A stretch of 64,000 bases of DNA from Aestuariivivens sediminis (lineage in GTDB: Bacteria; Bacteroidota; Bacteroidia; Flavobacteriales; Flavobacteriaceae): NCBI RefSeq assembly GCF_022662105.1, contig NZ_JAKMCP010000001.1, forward strand, positions 558,001-622,000. The letters are read 5' to 3'. The notes under the pieces were generated by a model, which saw nothing but the letters and a program-made list of their open reading frames with translations, searched no databases and had not been told where the DNA came from. Made by a program: the position numbers and the translations under genes. Numbering within the stretch: the first letter of the stretch is position 1; each line of letters opens with the position of its first letter. Positions 56,336 through 63,831 of the stretch are shown here, in pieces.

Positions 56336-57721
56336 ATGAGTCACCCAAAATTAGCAAATATCTTTAATGAAGACGAAAAGAAAGTCGACTGGCACGACAA
56401 AGCCTTATGGTTTGTACGACACAAAAGGGATCTTTCTGCGCATAAAGTAAAAGGTTGGGAAACGCTGCGTGAATTCGGGCATCAAATCAAAGCCCACACG
56501 CTTGCAAATCTGGACCAATATTTAATTGAATTTGAAAAAAATGCTCTTAGCAATGGTATTGAAGTCCATTGGGCCACAAATGCTGAAGAACACAATAAAA
56601 TTGTACACCGTATTCTAAAAGAATGCCAGGCAAAAAAAGTGGTTAAGAGCAAATCCATGCTTACGGAAGAATGTCACCTAAATCCCTTTTTGGAAGAGCG
56701 TGGCATTGAAGTTATTGATACCGATTTGGGTGAACGCATTGTGCAATTAGCGAAGGAATCTCCGAGTCATATTGTTTTACCTGCCATCCATAAAAACAGG
56801 CATGAAGTTGATGATTTATTTCAACAACATTTAAACACCAAACCATGCAATGGTGACCCTCAATACCTTACCCAAAAAGCTAGAAAACATCTTCGTGAAA
56901 AATTCATTAATGCCGATGCAGCCATTACCGGAGTAAATTTTGCCATTGCCGAAACCGGAGGTTTTGTAGTTTGCACTAATGAGGGTAATGCCGATATGGG
57001 AGCCCATCTTGCCCCAGTTCATATAGCGTGTATGGGAATGGAAAAACTCATTCCAAAGCAAGATCATTTAGGGGTATTTTTGCGTTTACTGGCTCGATCG
57101 GCTACCGGACAACCCATAACGACATATTCCTCGCATTTTAAAACCCCAGCAAAAGGCCTTAAAATGCATATCGTTATCGTCGACAACGGACGTTCTGAGC
57201 AATTGGGCAAACCTGATTTCAGGGCATCGTTACACTGTATACGATGTGGTGCATGTATGAATACCTGTCCCATTTATAGACGTAGTGGCGGACATAGCTA
57301 CAACTATACCATACCAGGACCCATTGGCTCTATTCTTTCCCCTGGAAAAGATTTAAAAAAGCACAGTAGTCTGCCCTTTGCCTCTACCCTTTGTGGATCC
57401 TGTTCTGATGTGTGCCCTGTTAAAATTGACATTCACTCCCAATTGTATAAATGGCGACAAATTATAACCAAGGAAATGAAGCAGCCTATGCTAAAACGGA
57501 AATCTATGAAAATTATGGGTAGCCTCTTTTCAAATCCAACACAATTTAATCGCTTCGCCAAATTCTGCCGATGGGCCTTGCGGAACTTACCCAAATCCAT
57601 TTTATATGCCAAACCCAATGTTTGGGGAAAATCAAGAGAATTACCCAAAGGTCCTAAAATGAGTTTTACCGAATGGCATCAAAACAGAGAAAACACAAAA
57701 AGAATGAAAAATAATGGATAG
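56336..57721 (+). CDS. lutB: L-lactate utilisation protein LutB (LldF), ferredoxin-like subunit
   Basis: The protein (461 residues from the ATG at 56336) has a large N-terminal LUD domain and a C-terminal double cluster motif: CIRCGACMNTCP and CGSCSDVCP. These bind two 4Fe-4S clusters. A GTG at 56315 in the same frame would add seven residues and overlap lutA by 11 bp; I prefer the ATG because MSHPKLANIF fits the family start. It overlaps lutC by 8 bp. It passes electrons from lactate toward the quinone pool, by analogy with Bacillus. Confidence 0.92.
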   Translation: MSHPKLANIFNEDEKKVDWHDKALWFVRHKRDLSAHKVKGWETLREFGHQIKAHTLANLDQYLIEFEKNALSNGIEVHWATNAEEHNKIVHRILKECQAKKVVKSKSMLTEECHLNPFLEERGIEVIDTDLGERIVQLAKESPSHIVLPAIHKNRHEVDDLFQQHLNTKPCNGDPQYLTQKARKHLREKFINADAAITGVNFAIAETGGFVVCTNEGNADMGAHLAPVHIACMGMEKLIPKQDHLGVFLRLLARSATGQPITTYSSHFKTPAKGLKMHIVIVDNGRSEQLGKPDFRASLHCIRCGACMNTCPIYRRSGGHSYNYTIPGPIGSILSPGKDLKKHSSLPFASTLCGSCSDVCPVKIDIHSQLYKWRQIITKEMKQPMLKRKSMKIMGSLFSNPTQFNRFAKFCRWALRNLPKSILYAKPNVWGKSRELPKGPKMSFTEWHQNRENTKRMKNNG

Positions 57722-58313
57722 TAGATCTCAAATATTAACAAAAATAAAAGCGAATAAACCCGAACCTATGGATTTACTCCATATTGACCCAAGCATTTTT
57801 GATGAAGGTCTGGATGTAGTACCTGCATTTACTAAAACGCTTGAGGCCGTTGGGGGTAATGTATGTCCCATAGATTCAATGGAAGCGGTGCATTCAAAAC
57901 TAAAGACCTTGCTACCCAATGCCCGATTTACTCATTCTACACTTGAAAATACCCATGAAATCAACACGTTTTCTTTCGATGCTATTGAAAGACCCCATGA
58001 CTTGGAAGATTTGGATATCTTGATGGTGAAGAGTGATTTGGCCGTCGCCGAAAATGGCGCTGTTTGGATTGATGATTCAAAATTCCCCATACGCGTACTG
58101 CCCTTTATTACCAAGCACCTGGTTTTTGTTATAGAAGAAAAAGCAATAGTTCCTTACATGCATCAAGCCTATGAGAAAATCCGAGACTTTAACTTTGGAG
58201 TCTTTATTTCAGGCCCTTCAAAAACCGCAGATATTGAACAAGCCCTTGTTATAGGCGCACAGGGCGCCCTTAGTTTAACCGTTTTGCTGTTAACTGCAGA
58301 TACCACCCCTTAA
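57714..58313 (+). CDS. lutC: L-lactate utilisation protein LutC (LldG)
   Basis: This 199-residue LUD-domain protein matches LutC. Segments VKSDLAVAENGAVWID and LPFITKHLVFVIEE, and the C-terminal GPSKTADIEQALVIGAQG, are characteristic. It is the last of the three subunits and the last gene of the fucose-lactate unit; a 138-bp gap follows. No transporter for lactate is encoded nearby, in line with an internal lactate source. Confidence 0.92.
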   Translation: MDSRSQILTKIKANKPEPMDLLHIDPSIFDEGLDVVPAFTKTLEAVGGNVCPIDSMEAVHSKLKTLLPNARFTHSTLENTHEINTFSFDAIERPHDLEDLDILMVKSDLAVAENGAVWIDDSKFPIRVLPFITKHLVFVIEEKAIVPYMHQAYEKIRDFNFGVFISGPSKTADIEQALVIGAQGALSLTVLLLTADTTP

Positions 58314-58451
58314 CCCCCCTTGAAATGGGTATTGCCATAGTGAATTGAACATTAAATAAGTCAACATCTTTACTTATAAAAATCGTTATTTAACAAAGGA
58401 ATATCATAAATTTAAAGTTTAAAAGCTAACGGTATTTATGCTTTCGATTTA

Positions 58452-61400
58452 ATGAATTTTAGCAGATTAAACATATCCTCTAAACAAGCCGAAGGGATTC
58501 TCTTGAGGCTCTATAACCTCGAAGGATCAGCATGGCCTTTACCGGGTGAAATGGATTTTAACTTTAAAATACAGACCTTAGCTTCCAACGACTACATTCT
58601 GAAAATTTCACGCCCCAATGACACCCTGGAGCTACTTGATTTTCAGCAACAGCTATTACAATATATTGAAGCTACTGGCAGCCATTTGATTGCTCCTAAA
58701 GTGGTTCAAGACATTTACGGTAAAAGCCTATCTGAAATTACTGATGCTTATGGACACAGGCGTCATGTTCGTTTGTTAACTTGGATCCCCGGAAGGATTT
58801 GGAGCGATGTTAATCCACAATTGGATGATTTACGTTTTAGTTTGGGGAAACAGTTTGGCCTTTTAACAAAAACATTACAGGGGTTTGACCATGACATGGC
58901 GCACCGTGAATTTGTATGGGATGTGGCCCAGGCGCTTTGGACAAAAGACCATATCGCTTTATTTAAGGGCGAGGAAAAAGATATCCTGAGTTCATTTCTG
59001 GAGCAATTTGAAGCCTCACAAAAGCCCTATGCCTTATTAAGAAAAGCCGTGGTACATAACGATGCAAACGACAACAATATTATTGTTTCAGAAGATCTGC
59101 GCAAGCCAACTGTAAAAGCTGCCATCGATTATGGCGACTCAGTTTACACACAAATTATTAACGATTTGGCAATCGCCTGTGCCTACGCCATGATGAATCA
59201 CAACGATCCTCTGGATGCGGCCCTTCCCGTTGTTAAAGGATACCACAGTGCCTTTCCCTTGCTGGAAGAAGAATTGGACTACCTGTACATTACCATCGCT
59301 ATGCGTTTGGTGATTTCGGTTACCAAATCTGCTATCAATAAAATTAAAGAACCCGATAATAAGTACCTACTTATAAGTGAAAAACCCGCTTGGGCAGTCT
59401 TGAAAAAATGGCATTTAACTTCAATGGCATTTGCCACTTATAGCTTTCGATGGGCCTGTGGTTATACAGCGCATCCCCATGAAGAAAAATTTATCGAATG
59501 GTCCGAAAGCAATACCTTTTACCTTTCGGATCTATTCCCTAGTATTGGCAAAAATGACATTCATTCTCTTGATTTAAGTGTATCGGGCAAATGGGTAGGG
59601 CATCAGGAAGAATTTAATGATTTAGCCCTTTTCGAATTTAAAATTAACCAGCTTCAAAAAAAGGTTCCCCATAAAATCATCGCCGGAGGTTATTTGGAAC
59701 CCCGTGTTCTATACACCTCTTCGGCTTACCATAAAATTGGTAATAGTGGTAAGGAAAGCCGGACCATACATTTAGGGATTGATTTCTGGATTCCTCATGG
59801 TACTCCTGTTTGTGCTTTGCTTGATGGCGAAGTAGTCATGGCTGTAAACGATGCCGGAGATAAGGAATATGGGGGCCTGGTTGTTTTAAAGCATGCTCGT
59901 GGCACCTTAATTTTTTATACCCTTTATGGGCATTTAAGTGTAAAAAGTGCCACAAGGCATAACGTTGGGGATCTTATAAAAAAGGGAGACATCATCGGCT
60001 TATTGGGTAATTATCCCGAAAATGGCAATTGGGTACCCCATCTTCATTTTCAAATGATGTTGTCCTTATTGGATTATAAGACCGATTTTCCCGGAGTCGC
60101 CTATCACAGGCAAATGGAGGTTTGGAAAGGGATTTGTCCGAATCCAAACCTACTGTTTAAACTAAGACCCCTTGACCAAAAGAATTCAGTTTCTAATAAT
60201 GACTTGATTCGTTACCGAAAACAACATCTGGGAAAAAGCCTAAGTCTTCAATATAAAGTCCCTGTAAAAATGGTTCGGGGCTCAGGACAATATCTTATAG
60301 ACCAATATGGCAAAAGCTATCTGGATACCGTAAATAACGTGGCCCATGTTGGACATGAGAACTATGGCGTTGTAAAAGCAGGTCAGGATCAAATGGCTCT
60401 CATCAATACCAATACACGTTATTTACATGAGTATATTAACACCCTGACAAAAGAACTTTTAGAGACCTTACCACCACGATTAAATGTAGTGCATTTTGTA
60501 AATTCGGGAAGCGAAGCCAACGAACTGGCCATTAGAATGGTAAAGGCAGCTACCGGTGAACGGGATATTATAGCGTCGGAATTTGGGTATCATGGCAATA
60601 CCAATAGTTGTGTCGCCATATCATCCTATAAATTTGATAGTAAGGGCGGACAGGGTGCTCCGGAGCACACCCATATTTTTCCGATCCCCGATGCCTTTAG
60701 AGGCAAATACAGGGGGAATAACACGGCCAGTGCCTATGCCGATGAAGTACAAAGACAAATAGATAAAGTTAGAAAAAAAGGACGTGGTGTTGGTGCTTTT
60801 ATTATTGAACCCATTATTAGCTGTGGAGGTCAAATTGAACTGCCCAAAGGATTTTTGAATGAAGCCTACAAGAAAATTAGGGCGGCCGGCGGGCTTTGCA
60901 TTTCTGATGAAGTGCAGGTAGGTTGTGGTCGTGTAGGAAAAACATTCTGGGGATTTCAATTGCATGATGTCGCTCCTGACATTATTACAATAGGCAAGCC
61001 CTTAGGGAATGGGCATCCTCTGGCTGCGGTGGTTTGTACTCAAGATGTAGCCAATGCATTCGCCAACGGTATGGAATATTTTAACACCTTTGGTGGTAAT
61101 CCGGTATCTTGCGCCATTGGGGCTGAAGTTTTGAGGATTGTGAAACAAGAAAACCTGCAGGAAAATGCCAGGCTTATAGGCCAATTTTTAAAATCAGAAT
61201 TAAAAACGCTGGCTAAAACATTTCCCATTATTGGCGAGGTTCGTGGTCAAGGTTTGTTTTTGGGAATAGAGTTAGTGGATAGCGATTTGAACCCCTTGCC
61301 AAAACAGACTGATTACCTGGTTAACCGTATGAAAGACCATGGCATTTTAATGAGTTCGGATGGTCCCAGCGGTAATGTGCTAAAAATTAAACCCCCGATG

Positions 61401-61490
61401 ATTTTTACAAAGGCAAATGCCAAAGATCTCATTTTTTACCTGAGTCAAATTTTAAATGAGGATTTTATGAAATCAGGAAATATAGATTAA
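58452..61490 (+). CDS. Fusion of APH-type kinase, M23 peptidase and class III PLP aminotransferase/phospholyase
   Basis: The 1012-residue protein has three parts. Residues 1-330 are an aminoglycoside-phosphotransferase-like kinase with HNDANDNN (His202, Asp204, Asn209) and Asp226 for metal binding. Residues 420-575 are an M23 peptidase with complete zinc and catalytic residues: His440/Asp444 in HLGIDF, His494 in YGHL, His530/His532 in HLH. Residues 590-1010 are a class III PLP enzyme with VNSGSEANELA and the PLP Lys849 in GKPLGNGHP. The third part resembles ethanolamine-phosphate and phospho-hydroxylysine phospholyases, whose kinase partner in animals is also APH-like. I infer phosphorylation and then elimination of an amino alcohol. 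No signal peptide is present, leaving the peptidase domain's role puzzling. Confidence 0.85.
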   Translation: MNFSRLNISSKQAEGILLRLYNLEGSAWPLPGEMDFNFKIQTLASNDYILKISRPNDTLELLDFQQQLLQYIEATGSHLIAPKVVQDIYGKSLSEITDAYGHRRHVRLLTWIPGRIWSDVNPQLDDLRFSLGKQFGLLTKTLQGFDHDMAHREFVWDVAQALWTKDHIALFKGEEKDILSSFLEQFEASQKPYALLRKAVVHNDANDNNIIVSEDLRKPTVKAAIDYGDSVYTQIINDLAIACAYAMMNHNDPLDAALPVVKGYHSAFPLLEEELDYLYITIAMRLVISVTKSAINKIKEPDNKYLLISEKPAWAVLKKWHLTSMAFATYSFRWACGYTAHPHEEKFIEWSESNTFYLSDLFPSIGKNDIHSLDLSVSGKWVGHQEEFNDLALFEFKINQLQKKVPHKIIAGGYLEPRVLYTSSAYHKIGNSGKESRTIHLGIDFWIPHGTPVCALLDGEVVMAVNDAGDKEYGGLVVLKHARGTLIFYTLYGHLSVKSATRHNVGDLIKKGDIIGLLGNYPENGNWVPHLHFQMMLSLLDYKTDFPGVAYHRQMEVWKGICPNPNLLFKLRPLDQKNSVSNNDLIRYRKQHLGKSLSLQYKVPVKMVRGSGQYLIDQYGKSYLDTVNNVAHVGHENYGVVKAGQDQMALINTNTRYLHEYINTLTKELLETLPPRLNVVHFVNSGSEANELAIRMVKAATGERDIIASEFGYHGNTNSCVAISSYKFDSKGGQGAPEHTHIFPIPDAFRGKYRGNNTASAYADEVQRQIDKVRKKGRGVGAFIIEPIISCGGQIELPKGFLNEAYKKIRAAGGLCISDEVQVGCGRVGKTFWGFQLHDVAPDIITIGKPLGNGHPLAAVVCTQDVANAFANGMEYFNTFGGNPVSCAIGAEVLRIVKQENLQENARLIGQFLKSELKTLAKTFPIIGEVRGQGLFLGIELVDSDLNPLPKQTDYLVNRMKDHGILMSSDGPSGNVLKIKPPMIFTKANAKDLIFYLSQILNEDFMKSGNID

Positions 61491-61643
61491 TCCCCCTTGT
61501 ATGGTGCATTTATTTTACATTCGAAACAAGATTCTCCCTAGGTTCAATCCGCATGCAACCCTTGTTTTAAATGATGTTTCAAATCGATTTAATTATCTTA
61601 AATTTAGTCTTTACCTAAAAGTTTGTATTATAAAAAATTCCTT

Positions 61644-62462
61644 ATGTTTGATAACATGTCGACCCTAGACCACTACTTGAAAATAGCCATAAGGGCTTCA
61701 CTAATTGCAGGAGAAGAGATCCTTAAAATTTACCATTCGGATTTTTCAATAGGTTATAAAGACGATAAATCTCCACTTACACAGGCAGATTTGGTGTCAA
61801 ACGAAATTATTAGAAATAAACTTGAAACAACTGGCATACCCATTATAAGTGAAGAAAGTAAACAAGTGTCATACTCCACAAGAAAAAGCTGGAGCCAATG
61901 CTGGATTGTGGATCCCATTGATGGCACCAAAGAATTTATAAAAAAGAATGGTGAGTTTACTATAAATATTGCACTTATAAAAAATGGAATAACAACATTA
62001 GGCATCATTTATGTACCTGTAGATAAGGCACTCTATTACACCAATTCAAATAAAACAAGAGCATACAAAACGGTTATCCAAGATGTGAACCACCCTCTGG
62101 AGCACATTCTATTTCAAGACGAGCATTCCATACAGCTTTCTTTAGAACACCATACGAAAGTACGGGTGGTAGGTAGTCGATCCCATATGAATCAGGAGAC
62201 TCTGAATTATGTTGAAAGTCTCAAAGAAAAAGGCAAGCAGGTGGACATTGTTTCTAAGGGCAGTTCATTAAAATTTTGTCTAATGGCTGAAGGGAAAGCG
62301 GATATTTATCCTAGATTTGCGCCTACGATGGAATGGGATACCGCAGCGGGTCAGGCCATTTGTGAAGCTGTTGGATTAAAGGTAATTGACCAGCAAACGG
62401 ACAAACCAATGACATACAACAGGGAAAATTTGTTAAACAGTTATTTTTTAGTTTCAAGGTAA
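61644..62462 (+). CDS. cysQ: 3'(2'),5'-bisphosphate nucleotidase CysQ
   Basis: CysQ removes the 3' phosphate of PAP, the by-product of sulfate transfer or reduction. The 272-residue protein has the inositol-monophosphatase fold motifs: EESKQV, DPIDGTKEFI (metal and catalytic acids), and EWDTAAGQAI near the C-terminus. The start at 61644 is chosen over an upstream in-frame TTG; a further ATG at 61656 is possible. It precedes a DUF2061 gene and cysC, which supports a role in sulfate activation. Confidence 0.9.
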   Translation: MFDNMSTLDHYLKIAIRASLIAGEEILKIYHSDFSIGYKDDKSPLTQADLVSNEIIRNKLETTGIPIISEESKQVSYSTRKSWSQCWIVDPIDGTKEFIKKNGEFTINIALIKNGITTLGIIYVPVDKALYYTNSNKTRAYKTVIQDVNHPLEHILFQDEHSIQLSLEHHTKVRVVGSRSHMNQETLNYVESLKEKGKQVDIVSKGSSLKFCLMAEGKADIYPRFAPTMEWDTAAGQAICEAVGLKVIDQQTDKPMTYNRENLLNSYFLVSR

Positions 62463-62465
62463 AAG

Positions 62466-62882
62466 ATGTCCTCTAACATACACAAAAGACATATAGCAAA
62501 GGCAATAACCTGGAGAATAATTGGAACATTCGATACCTTTGTATTATCCTGGATCATAACAGGAAACCCATTATCGGGGCTTAAAATTAGTGGCTTGGAG
62601 CTGGTAACAAAAATGATTCTGTACTATGGTCATGAACAACTTTGGTATAAAGTTAATGTAACCGAAAGCCAGAAAAGACATTTGTTTAAAACCGTAACCT
62701 GGCGCATCATAGGAACTTTAGACACCATGTTAATCGCATGGATTATTACAGGCAATCCATTAACCGGGTTTAGCATTGGCCTTGCTGAAGTGCTTACAAA
62801 AATGGGATTATATTATTTACATGAACGGGCATGGTATAAAATAAATTTTGGCTTAGATAAACGAAGATCTTCAAAACAATGA
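62466..62882 (+). CDS. Tandem DUF2061 membrane protein
   Basis: This 138-residue protein consists of two copies of the DUF2061 unit. Copy 1 (about 5-60) and copy 2 (about 70-128) both contain TWRIIGT, LSWIITGNPL/IAWIITGNPL and the ending LYYxHExxWYK. Each copy has one or two hydrophobic helices, so it is probably a small inner-membrane protein. The biochemical role is unknown. It lies 3 bp after cysQ and overlaps cysC by 4 bp, and DUF2061 genes often accompany sulfate-activation genes in Bacteroidota, so a link to that pathway is inferred. Confidence 0.85.
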   Translation: MSSNIHKRHIAKAITWRIIGTFDTFVLSWIITGNPLSGLKISGLELVTKMILYYGHEQLWYKVNVTESQKRHLFKTVTWRIIGTLDTMLIAWIITGNPLTGFSIGLAEVLTKMGLYYLHERAWYKINFGLDKRRSSKQ

Positions 62883-63472
62883 CAAAACATCTTACAGACC
62901 ACAAATACAAAATTAGCAAGGAGGAGCGTCAAAAATTAAATGGGCATAATTCATTTTTGGTTTTTTTTACTGGTTTATCGGGCTCAGGAAAATCGACATT
63001 AGCCAATGCATTGGAAGTAAAACTGAACCTGATGCATATTCACACCTATGTTTTGGATGGGGATAACATAAGACGTGGCATCAATAAAAATTTAGGGTTC
63101 TCTCCCGAAGATCGATCGGAAAACAATAGGCGAATAGGTGAAATATCAAAACTATTTGTCGATGCCGGCTTGGTGGTTCTTGCTGCTTTTGTGGCCCCCT
63201 ATGAAAAGGACAGAAATTTTATTAGGAACACTGTCGGATTGGATAATTACATCGAAGTTTTTGTAAACACCAGTCTGGAAGAATGTGAAAGAAGAGATGT
63301 TAAAGGTTTATATAAAAAAGCCCGGCAAGGAAAAATTAAAAATATGACCGGTATATCGGCTCCCTATGAAATTCCGGAAAACCCGGATGTGGTAGTATCC
63401 CATGTAAATACGGTTGCCGAATCTGTTGCTATTATTTTTCAACATATAAAAGGCAAATTGGACCTAAAATAA
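62879..63472 (+). CDS. cysC: Adenylylsulfate kinase CysC
   Basis: CysC phosphorylates APS to PAPS with ATP. In the 197-residue protein the P-loop GLSGSGKST (about 32-40), the LDGDNIRRGINKNLGFSPED substrate segment and the lid region GLYKKARQGKIKNMTGI are all intact. The start overlaps the DUF2061 gene by 4 bp. The usual partners cysD and cysN (ATP sulfurylase) do not follow; a minus-strand tRNA comes next. PAPS made here could feed sulfotransferases or reduction. The gene ends at the edge of a duplicated terminator/tRNA-tail segment. Confidence 0.93.
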   Translation: MTKHLTDHKYKISKEERQKLNGHNSFLVFFTGLSGSGKSTLANALEVKLNLMHIHTYVLDGDNIRRGINKNLGFSPEDRSENNRRIGEISKLFVDAGLVVLAAFVAPYEKDRNFIRNTVGLDNYIEVFVNTSLEECERRDVKGLYKKARQGKIKNMTGISAPYEIPENPDVVVSHVNTVAESVAIIFQHIKGKLDLK

Positions 63473-63521
63473 AAAGCCTCCTGTTTCCAGGAAGCGCTAT
63501 CGTTAGGGCGGGGAGACTCCC
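63471..63521 (-). repeat. Duplicated tRNA-Leu 3' tail plus terminator (copy A of a 51-bp repeat)
   Basis: This segment matches 63607-63657 at 44 of the first 49 positions. The matched part covers the terminator hairpin, the spacer and about 14 bp of the tRNA-Leu 3' end (GGGCGGGGAGACTC on the plus strand). After that the match stops, so the rest of the tRNA is absent. It is a remnant of a second tRNA-Leu or a trace of insertion or recombination at the tRNA end. Confidence 0.75.
63475..63495 (-). terminator. Terminator hairpin, duplicated copy A
   Basis: On the minus strand GCTTCCTG and CAGGAGGC pair over 8 bp around a GAAA loop, followed by five T's. This is a copy of the terminator that follows tRNA-Leu, 136 bp further along the minus strand. 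No complete gene on the minus strand lies directly before it, only a truncated tRNA tail. The same hairpin read on the plus strand lies just after cysC but lacks a U-tract there. Confidence 0.7.
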
Positions 63522-63534
63522 TTCCCTTCGTCTA

Positions 63535-63564
63535 CGCTCAGGGTAAACTCGCTCAGGATAAACT
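63535..63564. repeat. Two tandem 15-bp units (CGCTCAGGGTAAACT-type)
   Basis: CGCTCAGGGTAAACT (63535-63549) is followed directly by CGCTCAGGATAAACT (63550-63564), differing at one base. The sequence resembles short CGCTCAG-containing intergenic repeats dispersed in many bacterial genomes. It lies between the two tRNA-tail copies. Its minus-strand translation gives a repeated VYPER, which explains a spurious open frame. Confidence 0.6.
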
Positions 63565-63611
63565 TCTCGCCTCCATGGCATAGTCCCATAAAAAGGTAAT
63601 CCATAAAAAAA

Positions 63612-63631
63612 GCCTCTTGTTTCCAAGAAGC
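63612..63631 (-). terminator. Terminator of tRNA-Leu (copy B)
   Basis: On the minus strand GCTTCTTG and CAAGAGGC pair around a GAAA loop, followed by a run of T's (plus-strand A's at 63605-63611). It starts 8 bp after the tRNA 3' end. Compared with copy A, one C-G pair has become T-A on both arms, keeping the stem intact. Confidence 0.8.
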
Positions 63632-63638
63632 TCTATCG

Positions 63639-63720
63639 TACGGGCGGGGAGACTCGAACTCCCACACCTCGCGGCACTAGATCCTAAGTCTAGCGTGTCT
63701 ACCAATTCCACCACGCCCGC
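63639..63720 (-). tRNA. tRNA-Leu (anticodon TAG)
   Basis: The minus strand folds as a long-variable-arm tRNA: acceptor arm GCGGGCG paired with CGCCCGT (first pair G-T), D-arm with TGGTAGACA, anticodon stem CTAGA/TCTAG around the loop CTTAGGA (anticodon TAG, reading CUN Leu codons), a variable arm of class II type, and T-loop GTTCGAGTC. The discriminator is A and CCA is not encoded. A good promoter (TTG, 18 bp, TATATTTG) lies 21 bp upstream and a terminator follows. Confidence 0.95.
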
Positions 63721-63740
63721 TAAATCCCAATATCGGGATG

Positions 63741-63769
63741 CAAATATAATCAAGATTTTTAAAATGCAA
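63741..63769 (-). promoter_or_regulatory. Promoter of tRNA-Leu
   Basis: Read on the minus strand, TTG (63769-63767) is separated by 18 bp from TATATTTG (63748-63741), a perfect TAnnTTTG -7 box of Bacteroidota sigma factor. The tRNA starts 21 bp downstream of the box. Confidence 0.7.
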
Positions 63770-63800
63770 CCCTGAAACCCTTAAAAACATTCTTTTTTTA

Positions 63801-63808
63801 TACTTTTG
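63801..63808 (+). promoter_or_regulatory. -7 promoter element for the M20 peptidase gene
   Basis: TACTTTTG matches TAnnTTTG exactly and lies 24 bp before the ATG at 63832. No clear -33 TTTG is seen. The 359-bp stretch 63473-63831 otherwise holds the tRNA, two terminators, the duplicated tail and the 15-bp tandem repeat described separately. Confidence 0.45.
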
Positions 63809-63831
63809 AAATCAACTATATTATACCTTCC

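Noticed and set aside
58314-58451. Terminator after lutC
   Set aside because: Short C-rich and G-rich stretches occur but they do not form a stable stem followed by T's.
63432-63626. Minus-strand open frame with repeated VYPER residues
   Set aside because: It is produced by the 15-bp tandem repeat and the duplicated tRNA tail, overlaps the end of cysC, and has no coding character.
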